Source of the DNA: Streptosporangium sp. NBC_01495
Lineage (GTDB): Bacteria; Actinomycetota; Actinomycetes; Streptosporangiales; Streptosporangiaceae
Length of the DNA: 64,000 nucleotides
Direction: 5' to 3'
Assembly: GCF_036250735.1 (NCBI RefSeq)
Contig: NZ_CP109430.1
Span: 1,178,001-1,242,000 of the forward strand
The translations under genes were made by a program, and so were the position numbers. The notes beneath the pieces were generated by a model. The model ran no database searches. It was not told the origin of the DNA and saw nothing but the letters and a program-made list of their open reading frames with translations. Positions 1 to 8,257 of this stretch are shown in pieces. Each line of letters starts with the position of its first letter. Positions within the stretch are counted from its first letter, which is position 1.

Positions 1-2700
1 CAGATCGGCGCCACCGAGGCGTGGAAGCAGGGGATGACCGGTAAGGGTGTCACGGTCGCCATCCTCGACTCCGGCTACGACCCCGACCATCCCGATCTGA
101 AGGGTGTGGTGGCGCAGGAGCGCAACTTCAGCGAGGACTCCGACATCCGCGACACCGTCGGTCACGGCACCCACGTCGCCTCGATTGTCGCCGGTGCCGG
201 GGAGAGGTACCGGGGGGTGGCGCCGGACGCGCGGCTCGCCGTGGGCAAGGTGGGTGGTGCCTCCGGCCCGACCGAATCCGCCATCCTGGCCGGGATGGAA
301 TGGGCCGCCGTCGAGGTCAAGGCCAAGGTCGTCAACATGAGCCTCGGTGGGCCGGACACGGTGGAGATCGACCCGGTGGAGCAGGCGGTGAACACGCTGT
401 CGGCCCAGACCGGCACGCTGTTCGTCGTGGCCGCCGGAAACAGCGGCGGGAGCCCGGTAGGCAGTCCCGGCAGCGCCGACGCGGCCCTCACGGTCGGCGC
501 CGTCGATCGGGAGGACCGGCTGGCCGGTTTCTCCAGTACGGGACCGCGTGAGGGTGATCACGCGATCAAGCCGGACGTCACGGCGCCGGGAGTCGACATC
601 GTCGCCGCTGCGGCCACCGGCACCGCCGACGGTGCCCACGTCGCGATGAGCGGCACCTCCATGGCCGCGCCACACGTGGCCGGGGCCGCCGCGATTCTCG
701 CCCAGCGCCACCCCGACTGGAGCGGTGAGCGGCTCAAGGCCGCACTGATCGGCAGCGCCGCGCCCTCGACGGGCGCGACGACCTACCAGCAGGGCGCCGG
801 GCGGGTGGACCTGGTGCGCGCGCTCGCCCAGCCCGTCGTGGCCGTGCCTGGCAACGTGTGGGCCGCCTTCCCCTGGAACGGCCAGGACGGCCAGGACGAG
901 CAGGACCGCCGGGACGAGCAGGACCGCCGGGACGAACAGGACGGGCGGAACCGCCGGGACGGTCAGGACGGGCGGACGGCGACCAGGACCATCACCTACG
1001 CCAACTCCGGCGACGCCCCGGTCACCCTTGACCTGACCGCCGAGGGTGAGGTGCTGAAGCTGTCGGCCCAGCGGATCGAGGTGCCCGCGGCAGGAGAGGC
1101 GTCGGTCACGCTCACCATCGACGCGAGCGGCAAGGCGCCGGGCGACTACCCCGGGACCGTCACCGCCAGGTCGGGCCAGAGCGTGATCCGCACCCTGGCC
1201 GGCGCGTTCGTCGAGCCGGAGTCCCACGACGTGACCGTCACCGCCCTCGACAGTCAGGGCCGACCCGTCGACGCCTACGCCCAGTTCTACGACCCGGGCA
1301 CCGGAGCCATCCGTGAACTGGCCTTCCGGGACGGAGTGGGCAGGGCCCGGCTGCCCAAGGGTGAGTGGAACCTCTACGCGGACATCTACGAGCGGACGGT
1401 CGGGTTCACGATCAGCCACACCACGGTGAAGGTCGACACCGCCGACCAGCGGGTGACGGTGGACGCACGTCAGGGAAAGCGGGCGCGGTTCACGCTCGAC
1501 GACCCGACCGCGGCGCCCCAAGGTTACTTCGGATTCCAGATGGGCTACGGGCCGTGGACGTTCGGCTGGTCGTGGTTCACGCGTTCCGCCGAAACGGGAG
1601 TCTTCCTCGTTCCCGTACGCAAGGCGGGACTGAACTACATGATCGAAACCGTCTGGGAGAGCAGGGACGTGTCGCCGAGCCCGTACGTCTACCGCCTCGT
1701 CGACCGCCGGACCGGCGGGATCCCCGAGGATCCCGCGTACGCCGCCAGGCAGCGGGATCTCGCGAAGGTGACGGCGACCTACCGGGCGTCGGGCGTGGCG
1801 GCCCAGGGCACCCCGCTCGCCGGGCCCCGGCTCCGTGACACCGACAGCGCGTCCTACACGACGCTCACGGCGCTTCGGGAGAACATGAGCCTGCCCGGCA
1901 CGCTCATCCAGTACCGGACGCCGGGACCGGTCTGGGACAGCATGCTTGAGGTCGGCACGTCCGTGCTGGCCGACGGCGGCAGGGCTTCGAGGCGCGGGCA
2001 CACCCGGGAGACGTGGAACGCCGCGGTCACCGGCCCCTCGTTCGCCATCCCCGGCGGCAGTCGTACCGGCGACAAGCTGGCCTTCTCCGCCGGCACGCTC
2101 TTCGCCGACGGCGCCGCCGGCAGGACCGGGACGGACAGCGCGGCCACCGGTACCGCCACCCTCGCCAGGAACGGACAGGTGATCGCCAAGAGCGACCTCG
2201 CCGATTGCACCTACTACCGGCTGGAGACGTGCGAGCTCCGCGCCGACCTGCCCGCGGAATCCGCCGCGTACACGCTGAGCGCGTCGACGCGCAGGCAGGT
2301 GCCGCACTCGACGCTGTCCACGGCCGTGGACGCCACCTGGACGTTCCGCTCGGCGAACACCGCCAAGGAACAGCCGCTGCCGCTGACAGCGGTCCGCTAC
2401 GCCCCCGACGGGCTCGACGACCTCAACCACGCCAAGCCCGGTTCGCGGACCCGGCTGCCCATGTGGATCGAGCGCAACCCGGGTGCCCCCAAGGCGACGG
2501 TGAAGTCCGTCCGGCTGGAGACGTCCTCCGACGACGGCGCGAGCTGGCACCGGATTCCGGTCGTTCCCGCCGCCTCGGGATGGACCGCCACGGTGCCCAA
2601 CCCGAACACGCCGGGATTCGTCTCGCTACGGGCGACGGTGACCGACACGTCCGGCAGCAGCCTCACCCAGACGATCACCCGCGCCTACGCCGTCGGATGA
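1..2700 (+). CDS. Secreted S8 (subtilisin-like) serine protease, 5' end outside window
   Basis: The reading frame is open from base 1, and the residues before the first ATG at 34 (IGATEAWKQG) match the start of a subtilisin catalytic domain, so the gene begins upstream of the window. The catalytic triad is visible: Asp in ILDSGYDPDHPD, His in GHGTHVAS and Ser in SGTSMAAPH. A charged low-complexity DEQDRR linker follows at about residues 295-325. After it come several hundred residues of beta-rich sequence without cysteine pairs that I recognise, probably Fn3-like or jelly-roll modules. The family is normally exported with a signal peptide and propeptide, which would lie upstream. Family assignment is secure; substrate unknown. 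Confidence 0.93.
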   Translation, partial: QIGATEAWKQGMTGKGVTVAILDSGYDPDHPDLKGVVAQERNFSEDSDIRDTVGHGTHVASIVAGAGERYRGVAPDARLAVGKVGGASGPTESAILAGMEWAAVEVKAKVVNMSLGGPDTVEIDPVEQAVNTLSAQTGTLFVVAAGNSGGSPVGSPGSADAALTVGAVDREDRLAGFSSTGPREGDHAIKPDVTAPGVDIVAAAATGTADGAHVAMSGTSMAAPHVAGAAAILAQRHPDWSGERLKAALIGSAAPSTGATTYQQGAGRVDLVRALAQPVVAVPGNVWAAFPWNGQDGQDEQDRRDEQDRRDEQDGRNRRDGQDGRTATRTITYANSGDAPVTLDLTAEGEVLKLSAQRIEVPAAGEASVTLTIDASGKAPGDYPGTVTARSGQSVIRTLAGAFVEPESHDVTVTALDSQGRPVDAYAQFYDPGTGAIRELAFRDGVGRARLPKGEWNLYADIYERTVGFTISHTTVKVDTADQRVTVDARQGKRARFTLDDPTAAPQGYFGFQMGYGPWTFGWSWFTRSAETGVFLVPVRKAGLNYMIETVWESRDVSPSPYVYRLVDRRTGGIPEDPAYAARQRDLAKVTATYRASGVAAQGTPLAGPRLRDTDSASYTTLTALRENMSLPGTLIQYRTPGPVWDSMLEVGTSVLADGGRASRRGHTRETWNAAVTGPSFAIPGGSRTGDKLAFSAGTLFADGAAGRTGTDSAATGTATLARNGQVIAKSDLADCTYYRLETCELRADLPAESAAYTLSASTRRQVPHSTLSTAVDATWTFRSANTAKEQPLPLTAVRYAPDGLDDLNHAKPGSRTRLPMWIERNPGAPKATVKSVRLETSSDDGASWHRIPVVPAASGWTATVPNPNTPGFVSLRATVTDTSGSSLTQTITRAYAVG
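883..975 (+). repeat. In-frame 18-bp repeat coding DEQDRR/DEQDGR linker
   Basis: Inside the protease gene an 18-base unit is repeated in frame at 895-912, 913-930 and 931-948, with degenerate flanking copies. It encodes a highly charged DEQDRR-type linker between the catalytic domain and the C-terminal beta-rich part. Such repeats expand and contract by slippage. Confidence 0.8.
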
Positions 2701-2741
2701 TCGCGTAACCCTCCACGCCCGCCCGGACCGTCCGGAGGTGG

Positions 2742-2765
2742 CCCCGGCATCGCTCGATGCCGGGG
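2742..2765 (+). terminator. Hairpin after the S8 protease
   Basis: CCCCGGCATC and GATGCCGGGG form a perfect 10-bp stem with a four-base loop, 42 bases after the protease stop. There is no U-tract, so factor-independent termination is only possible, not proven. Confidence 0.5.
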
Positions 2766-2912
2766 TCGGGGAACGACGGAACGAGAAGTCCCGCCACCGG
2801 GCGCCGCACCGACCGGAGCACCGTCCTGCTCCACGTCGCGTCCGTCCCCGCGAACCGCACCGCGGGTCGCGGGGGTCCGGGGATCGAGGCCACGAACGCC
2901 GCGTCGGCGAGG

Positions 2913-3464
2913 TCAGGCGGATGCGGTCTGGGCGGAGACGAGTTCGGCGTACCTGCCGCCCGTGGCCATCAGCTCGTCGTGGGTGCCGCGTTCGACGACG
3001 CGGCCGGAGTCGACCACCAGGATCAGGTCGGCGTCCCGGATCGTGCTCAGCCGGTGGGCGATCACGATCCGGGTCTGGGTGAGCCAGAACAGGTTGGACT
3101 CGATGGCCGCCTCGGTGGCGCCGTCCAGGTTGCTGGTGGCCTCGTCGAGCAGCAGGATCCTCGGCCTCGGCAGGACGGCGCGGGCCAGGGAGAGCCGCTG
3201 GCGCCGGCCGCCGGACAGGCCGCCGCCGTCGGTCAGCATCGTCTCGTACCCCATCGGCATGGCCATGATCTCCTCGTGCAGCGCCGCCGCCTCGGCCGCG
3301 TCGACCACCCGTTCCAGGGGCGCGTCGGGGAGGTTCAGCGCGATGTTCTCCCGGATCGAGCCGCTGAACAGGGTGGGGTCCTGGCCGACCACGCCGAACT
3401 GGCGGCGCAGGTTGAGCTCGGACCGCCGGTGGGATGCCGTATCCGGCCGCGAGAGCATGGACAC
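2913..3464 (-). pseudogene. Truncated ABC transporter ATPase (C-terminal part of NBD)
   Basis: The frame encodes only the second half of an ABC nucleotide-binding domain. It has a Q-loop region (FGVVGQDPTLFSGSIREN), signature LSGGRRQRLSLARA, Walker B ILLLDEATSNLD and H-loop IVIAHRLST. The Walker A motif and the membrane domain expected before it are absent. Similarity to the family begins near base 3435; the residues before that look unrelated, so the break lies about there. The exporter-type sequence resembles peptide or bacteriocin ABC transporters (inference). It cannot bind ATP as it stands and is most likely a deletion remnant. Confidence 0.85.
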
Positions 3465-3675
3465 GCTGGCGATCGCAAGCCGGGCGAATGCTGGTGTGAC
3501 AGTGGTCGACGTTCTGTGTCACATCGTTCGAGGGCGGCGAGCGGGGGCATCGGCGCCTTCTCCGAGCGCGTGATCCGCACCCCTTACTCGGCAGTGGGTG
3601 TCTTCGGACTCCGCTTTTCACCTCCGGGAGATTCAACGGTTCGACCGGCAGAGCGCTCTATCCCATGACGGAACC

Positions 3676-4179
3676 ATGGAAAGGCAGAGCTCATTGGATG
3701 AGCGCTTCGAGGAATTCGTGGTGCAAAGGGCGGACGCCCTGCTGCGCTACGGCTACCTCCTCAGCGGCAACCCGCATGACGCGGCCGACCTCACCCAGGA
3801 GGCGCTGGCCCGGCTGCACCGCGCCTGGCCGCACGTACGCCAGAAACAGGCGCCGGAGGCGTACACCCGAATGATCATGACCAGGCTGCACATCAGAACG
3901 TGGCGGCTGCGCAGGCGCGAGCGGCTCGACTGGGCACTCCCCGATACGGCACAAACGGACCGGCAGCCCTCGGACGACGACTTCTGGCCGGCGCTGGCCA
4001 GCCTGCCGAAAAGGCAGCATGCCGTGCTGGTGTTGCGTTACTACGAGGACCTGACGGATGAGGAGATCGCCGCCGTGCTCGGCGTCTCCCGGGGGACCGT
4101 GCGCAGCCACGCGTCGCTCGGCCTGGCCAAACTCCGCACCACCCTGCCCAACCCCACGGCGAACAGGAGCTCCGCATGA
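3676..4179 (+). CDS. SigE-family ECF RNA polymerase sigma factor
   Basis: This is a 168-residue group IV sigma factor. Region 2 is visible in RFEEFVVQRADALLRYGYLL...DLTQEALARLHRAW. Region 4 with its helix-turn-helix is in LPKRQHAVLVLRYYEDLTDEEIAAVLGVSRGTVRSH. The frame is open further upstream, but family similarity starts at MERQSSLDERF, so the ATG at 3676 is preferred; no clear Shine-Dalgarno sequence is seen. Its stop overlaps the start of the next gene by four bases (ATGA), so the two are translationally coupled. The family is common in actinomycetes; targets are unknown. Confidence 0.9.
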   Translation: MERQSSLDERFEEFVVQRADALLRYGYLLSGNPHDAADLTQEALARLHRAWPHVRQKQAPEAYTRMIMTRLHIRTWRLRRRERLDWALPDTAQTDRQPSDDDFWPALASLPKRQHAVLVLRYYEDLTDEEIAAVLGVSRGTVRSHASLGLAKLRTTLPNPTANRSSA

Positions 4180-5336
4180 ACGACGACATGGAATCGTACC
4201 TGCGCACGGCGCTCGGGCACGCTGCCGAGCGCGCCCCGAAGGCGCCGCCGCGCTTCCCCGCCAAGGTGGTCTCGCGTTCGAACAGGCGCAGGACGGCGAG
4301 GAACACGCTGGTGGCGGGCATCTGTGTCACGGCGATCGCCATTCCGATCAGCCTGGTGGCCGCGCACGGCACAGAACGCGGGGGTGTCACCAGCGGCACC
4401 ATCGCCGCCAGCGCCTCCTCCACCAAGGACTACACGGGCGACGAGTTCCGGATCGGCGCGGTCTTGCTGATCGACAATCCCTCCGAGAACCGGCCCATCT
4501 CGCTCTGGTACGCCAGGACCGACAACGGCACGGCCTTGTGCGCGCGGGTGAGGAACAGGACCGGTTCCGGCTCGGCGCAGTGCCGCCAGCCCCTCGGCGC
4601 CGAGGAGGTGACCGAGCAGGGCTCCACCGGGGGGACCTTCCTCAGCCCGGCCACCGGGCTGCTGATGTACTTCGGCACCGCACGGGACGGGGTCGCCCGC
4701 GTTACCGCCGTCACCGACGCGGGCAAGGTCCCCGGGACGATTCACCGTCCCAAGGGCGCTCCCCAAGGCATCTGGACCGTCACCGTCCCCTCGGACGATA
4801 CGGTGACGGCGTTCGAGTTCGCGGGCCGCGAGGGCGAGACGACCAGGAGAATCGAGCGGTCGCGCGCCGTCAATCCGGAAGCCGAGGCCAAGCCGGTGGG
4901 CCCGACTGTGGAGATGCCGGGCAAGCTGGCCGTGGGCCTGTACGAGACGCCCGACAAGACCCTGATCTGGAAGCTGAACGGGCAGGCCGTCGGTCGTATG
5001 CACTCGCTCACGCCCGGCGGCGCGGTGATCGAGAGGGGCGGACCCGACAAACCTTTGATCGACATGGACGGCAAGCCCATGAGCGTGGAACTGGGCGACC
5101 ACAAGGAGCACTGGTTCGGCATCACAAGCACCGAGACCGCCCACGTCAAGCTTCTCTTCGAGGACGGTACGACCGTGAAGGCCGCTACCAGGCCGGATCC
5201 GTGGAAGATCGGTGGCTTCCGCCTGTTCGCGGGGACGCAGCGGCACAGCCAGGACATGTACCGCGACGGCTTCCGGATCATCGGTTACGACAGGGACGGC
5301 GCCGAACTCTGGCGCGAGGACCACGGCCCGTCCTGA
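4176..5336 (+). CDS. Membrane-anchored protein coupled to the sigma factor
   Basis: A 386-residue protein with a basic N-terminal cytoplasmic segment, one predicted transmembrane helix at about residues 43-63 (NTLVAGICVTAIAIPISLVA) and a long extracytoplasmic part. I do not recognise the outer domain, and there is no zinc-binding anti-sigma HxxxCxxC motif. Partners of SigE-family sigma factors in actinobacteria are often single-pass proteins of this layout. Position and four-base overlap suggest it modulates or senses for the sigma factor, but this is inference. Confidence 0.75.
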   Translation: MNDDMESYLRTALGHAAERAPKAPPRFPAKVVSRSNRRRTARNTLVAGICVTAIAIPISLVAAHGTERGGVTSGTIAASASSTKDYTGDEFRIGAVLLIDNPSENRPISLWYARTDNGTALCARVRNRTGSGSAQCRQPLGAEEVTEQGSTGGTFLSPATGLLMYFGTARDGVARVTAVTDAGKVPGTIHRPKGAPQGIWTVTVPSDDTVTAFEFAGREGETTRRIERSRAVNPEAEAKPVGPTVEMPGKLAVGLYETPDKTLIWKLNGQAVGRMHSLTPGGAVIERGGPDKPLIDMDGKPMSVELGDHKEHWFGITSTETAHVKLLFEDGTTVKAATRPDPWKIGGFRLFAGTQRHSQDMYRDGFRIIGYDRDGAELWREDHGPS

Positions 5337-5473
5337 GTCACCGCTGGTACACGACGCCGGAGGACCTGCGGCGTCCGGGCGGGGACGCTCTGCCTGTACG
5401 GCCGAAGCGCGGCTCCTCGGCCAGGATCACGAAGCTCTCGATCTCCGGCCTTTCCGGCACGGTTTCACGATAC

Positions 5474-5605
5474 TCAGGCGCCGGCGCGCAGCCGGTCGTC
5501 GAACGCGTCAACGTCGGGGACAAACCAGATGATCTCAGTGATCCGATGCTCATCCCGGGTGGCCAGGATTTTGACCTGCCGAGTGAGTGGCCGCCCGCGC
5601 CGGCT
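5474..5605 (-). pseudogene. Possible coding remnant in the 5337-5758 gap
   Basis: The 422-base gap between the membrane protein and the SH3 gene holds no complete gene. On the minus strand a short frame after a TGA reads a protein-like stretch (VKILATRDEHRITEIIWFVP, then DVDAFDDRLRAGA and stop). It resembles the C-terminal end of an SnoaL/NTF2-like protein, but the match is weak and from memory. It may be the tail of a decayed gene. Confidence 0.3.
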
Positions 5606-5667
5606 TCACTCCGATCGGGTGACGTCTCATTTATGTGGTAATTCACATTTCTGAAACTGAATAGGTA

Positions 5668-5696
5668 TTGACGAAATTCTCGGTGGCTTGCACAGT
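5668..5696 (+). promoter_or_regulatory. Candidate promoter of the SH3-domain gene
   Basis: In an unusually AT-rich stretch, TTGACG (5668-5673) is followed after 17 bases by CACAGT, overlapping CAGTAAT. This sits about 60 bases before the gene at 5759. The -35 box is good and the -10 weak. Confidence 0.4.
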
Positions 5697-5758
5697 AATC
5701 ACTGCAGTCCCACCTTTCACTTCGGCACGACCTGACCTCGCGATCGGAAGAACGTGCA

Positions 5759-6142
5759 ATGAAAAGGCTCCTGGTATTCGCCGCCGTGATGTCGGCGACC
5801 GCCGCGGGAATGGCCGCTGCGGCCATTCCCGCTCAGGCGACCCCCGTGAACGGCTCTTTCGTCCGGTCGGCGGCCCCGGCCGTGGACGCGGTGGTCATCG
5901 CCGACGGGGTGCGCCTGCGGTCGAGTCCTGGAGGATCGACGGTTATCGGCTATCTCTATTATGGCGATTACGGGCGGATTCTTAATCCGAGTTCGACGAA
6001 CGGCTGGTGTAACTTCCGGCTGGGCGCCAGGTCGGCCTCCGGGTTGCCCTCCGGCACCACGGGATGGGTTTCCTGCACCTATCTGGCCAGGGAGGACGGC
6101 CGGAAATTCGACGGCCCGGCCGTCGACACCCTGCGGGAATAG
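5759..6142 (+). CDS. Small secreted SH3-like domain protein
   Basis: A 127-residue protein with a classic signal peptide (MKRLLVFAAVMSATAAGMAA, cleavage likely after IPAQA). It is followed by one bacterial SH3-like fold: VVIADGVRLRSSPGGSTVIGYLYYGD, then GWCNFRLG and GWVSCTYL. Two cysteines in the domain (WCNF and VSCTYL) could form a disulfide. GGAAG stands eight bases before the ATG. Such solitary SH3b proteins are common secreted proteins of actinomycetes, often of unknown function and thought to bind wall components. Confidence 0.85.
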   Translation: MKRLLVFAAVMSATAAGMAAAAIPAQATPVNGSFVRSAAPAVDAVVIADGVRLRSSPGGSTVIGYLYYGDYGRILNPSSTNGWCNFRLGARSASGLPSGTTGWVSCTYLAREDGRKFDGPAVDTLRE

Positions 6143-6218
6143 CTTTCTTCCCGGGACAGGCCCGGCCGCCCGGCACCCCACGGCCGGGCGGCCGTTTCCC
6201 GCCGCGAGGCCCCCGGCG

Positions 6219-6440
6219 TCGTGAAGGCCCCCGCCGTCACGAAACCTCTGGCTTCACGAAAGCCCCTGCGTTGCGAAACTCCCGGCTTCACAAAAGCCCC
6301 TGCTTCGTGAAACCTCGGCTTCACGAAGCGCCCGGCGTTGTGAAACCCCCGGCTTCACGAAGCGCCCGGCGTTGTGAAACCCCCGGCTTCACGAAGCACC
6401 CTGCGTCGTGAAGCCCCTGGCGCCGCGACCCTCTGGCGTC
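6219..6440. repeat. Degenerate 17/34-bp tandem repeat with inverted half-units
   Basis: The 333-base gap between the SH3 gene and the SMR gene is dominated by a tandem array. The unit is about 34 bases, made of two 17-base halves, one centred on GGCTTCACGAAG and the other on GCGTTGTGAAAC, which is close to its reverse complement. Copies at 6317-6350 and 6351-6384 are identical; outer copies are degraded. The alternation allows many hairpins. It lies between convergent genes, so it may act as a transcription barrier; no coding sense is apparent. Confidence 0.85.
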
Positions 6441-6475
6441 GCGCCCCCCGGCGTCGTGTCATCCGTCCAGTCGTG

Positions 6476-6793
6476 TCATCCGTCCAGGAGCTTGAGACCG
6501 ATGACGCCGATCAGGATGAGCGCCAGGCAGGCGAGCCGGGCGGGTGCCGCGCTCTCGCCCAGGGCGACGATGCCCACGGCGGCGACCCCGAGCGCGCCGA
6601 GCCCGACCCAGACCGCGTACGCGGTGCCCATGTTCAGGGTCCTGAGCGCGAAGGTGAGCATGACGAAGCTCAGGACCGCCCCCGTCACCCCGATGACCGT
6701 CGGCCAGAGCCGGGTGAACCCGTCCGAGCGTTCGAGCGCGGTGGCCCAGACGATCTCCAGCGCGGCCGCCGTGAAAAGCAGAGCCCAGGCCAT
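6476..6793 (-). CDS. Small multidrug resistance (SMR) family transporter
   Basis: A 105-residue protein with four hydrophobic helices and the SMR signature: MAWALLFTAAALEIVWATAL at the N-terminus with the membrane-embedded glutamate (E13, equivalent to EmrE E14), the TLNMGTAYAVWVGLG loop-helix, and LGES before the last helix. SMR proteins export cationic drugs or guanidinium against protons. The start lies six bases after the stop of the upstream SDR gene, so the two form one operon controlled by the palindromic operators at 7541-7590. Confidence 0.92.
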   Translation of the reverse strand: MAWALLFTAAALEIVWATALERSDGFTRLWPTVIGVTGAVLSFVMLTFALRTLNMGTAYAVWVGLGALGVAAVGIVALGESAAPARLACLALILIGVIGLKLLDG

Positions 6794-6798
6794 GGCGG

Positions 6799-7530
6799 TC
6801 AGGCCGTGGTGCCCGCGTCGACGGTGATGGCGGCGCCGGTGATGTTCCTGCCCCCCTCTCCCGCCAGGTGCGCGACGGTGGCGGCGATGTCCTCGGGGCT
6901 GCAGTAGCGGTCCAGGGCGGTGAAGCGCCGCTCCTCCTCCGCCTCGGGGCTGTCGGCCGGGTTCATCTCGGTGTCGGTCGAACCGGGGTGGACGAGGTTG
7001 GCCGTGATGCCCCGCGGGCCCAGATCCCTGGCGAGGCCCTTGGTCATGCCGACCAGTGCGGACTTGCTCATCGCGTAGAGCGTCCATCCCGAGTACGGCA
7101 CGCGCTCGACGAAACTGCTGCCGATGGAGATGATCCGGCCGCCCCTGCCCATGTGCCGGGCGGCCGCCTGGGCCAGCACGAACGAGGCGCGGGAGTGGAC
7201 CGCGAGGGTGTTGTCGACCTCGGCGAGCGTCACCTCCTCCAGCGGCCCGAACGGGGCGATGCCGGCGTTGTTGACCAGGATGTCGATCCGCCCGAACTCG
7301 GCGACCGTCCGTTCGACCACGGCGACCAGCAGGGCGGCGTCGGCGGCCTCCGCCGCCACGGCCAGCCCGCGGGCGCCGGCGGCCTCGATCTCCTTGACGA
7401 CCGCCGCCGCCCGCTCCGCCGAGCGCGCGTACGTGATCACCACGTCGGCGCCCTCGGCGGCCAGGCGTACGGCGATGGCGGCGCCGATGCCACGGCTTCC
7501 CCCGGTGACGAGCGCGACTTTACGAGTCAT
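6799..7530 (-). CDS. SDR-family NAD(P)-dependent oxidoreductase
   Basis: A 243-residue classical short-chain dehydrogenase. It has the TGGSRGIG nucleotide-binding loop at the N-terminus, NNAG in the central fold, the catalytic serine in IGSSF and the YxxxK motif in YAMSK, and ends with a typical GAAITVDAG segment. It resembles 3-oxoacyl-ACP reductase-like SDRs; substrate unknown. It is first in an operon with the SMR pump and divergent from a TetR regulator, an arrangement common for regulator-adjacent detoxification genes. Confidence 0.93.
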   Translation of the reverse strand: MTRKVALVTGGSRGIGAAIAVRLAAEGADVVITYARSAERAAAVVKEIEAAGARGLAVAAEAADAALLVAVVERTVAEFGRIDILVNNAGIAPFGPLEEVTLAEVDNTLAVHSRASFVLAQAAARHMGRGGRIISIGSSFVERVPYSGWTLYAMSKSALVGMTKGLARDLGPRGITANLVHPGSTDTEMNPADSPEAEEERRFTALDRYCSPEDIAATVAHLAGEGGRNITGAAITVDAGTTA

Positions 7531-7540
7531 GGTGTGCTCC

Positions 7541-7590
7541 TTAAGCGGAATCAGTTCCGCTTAACCATAAAGCGGAATCGATTCCGTTTA
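7541..7590. promoter_or_regulatory. Two palindromic TetR-type operators in the SDR/TetR divergent promoter
   Basis: Site 1 (7541-7564) has perfect ten-base arms, TTAAGCGGAA and TTCCGCTTAA, around a four-base centre. Site 2 (7568-7590) has the same half-site sequence with the perfect core CGGAATCGATTCCG at 7573-7586. Both lie between the divergent starts at 7530 and 7609 and share the GCGGAAT half-site. They are the expected targets of the adjacent TetR protein, which would repress the SDR-SMR operon and itself. Confidence 0.85.
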
Positions 7591-7608
7591 CAACTCTTCC
7601 AGTAGCCT

Positions 7609-8193
7609 GTGATCGTGGACGTCGTCATAAACCCGCGCCGTGAGCGGGTCGACGCGGCGCGTAACCGGATGAAGATCCTCGCCGCCGCCGCCGACATCGT
7701 CGCCGCTCAGGGCGTCGAGGGGCTGTCGATGGCGGAGGTGGCCGCCGCCGCGGGGGTCGGTGTCGGCACGCTGTACCGCCGGTTCGGCGATCGCTCGGGG
7801 CTGGCGTACGCGCTCATCGACGAGCGGGAGCGGGAGTTCCAGGCGGCCTTCATCGAGGGGCCGCCGCCCCTGGGGCCCGGTGCCGACGCGCCCGCCCGCA
7901 TCCGCGGCTTCCTGCACGCCCTCGCCGACAGAACGGTGGAGCAGCTGGACCTGCTGGTGATGGCCGAGACGGCGACGCCGTTCGCCCGCTTCGGCGGCGC
8001 CTATGACGGCTACCACGCCCACCTGTCGATGCTCGTCACCCAGGCCAGACCCGGCGCCGACGCCTACGTCCTCGCCGACGCCCTTCTCGCCCCGCTGGCC
8101 GCGCCGCTGCTCGCCCACCGCCTGCGCGGCGGGGTGACGGTCGAACGTGTCAAGGCGGGGCTGGACGACCTGCTGGCCGCGTTCACTCCCTAA
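7609..8193 (+). CDS. TetR-family transcriptional regulator
   Basis: A 194-residue regulator. The N-terminal helix-turn-helix is clear (ILAAAADIVAAQGVEGLSMA, then VGTLYRRFGDRSGLAYALIDE); the C-terminal half is an effector-binding helical domain with no motif I recognise. The frame starts with GTG at 7609, and another GTG at 7615 is possible; no strong ribosome site is seen, so the transcript may be leaderless. It sits divergent from the SDR-SMR operon with two matched palindromes between, so it probably represses that operon until a ligand binds. Confidence 0.92.
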   Translation: MIVDVVINPRRERVDAARNRMKILAAAADIVAAQGVEGLSMAEVAAAAGVGVGTLYRRFGDRSGLAYALIDEREREFQAAFIEGPPPLGPGADAPARIRGFLHALADRTVEQLDLLVMAETATPFARFGGAYDGYHAHLSMLVTQARPGADAYVLADALLAPLAAPLLAHRLRGGVTVERVKAGLDDLLAAFTP

Positions 8194-8200
8194 GAGGAAA

Positions 8201-8226
8201 CGGGCACGGACGTTTGTCCGTGCCCG
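8201..8226. terminator. Bidirectional hairpin between tetR and tctA
   Basis: CGGGCACGGAC and GTCCGTGCCCG form a perfect 11-bp stem with a GTTT loop, eight bases after the TetR stop and 32 bases from the convergent tctA stop. It would serve both strands. Confidence 0.85.
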
Positions 8227-8257
8227 CGCGTGCCGCACCCGGTGCGGCCGGTTCCGG

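Noticed and set aside
6219..6440. Could the 34-bp array be a CRISPR?
   Set aside because: Units are directly adjacent with no unique spacers, units are degenerate, and no cas genes are in the window.
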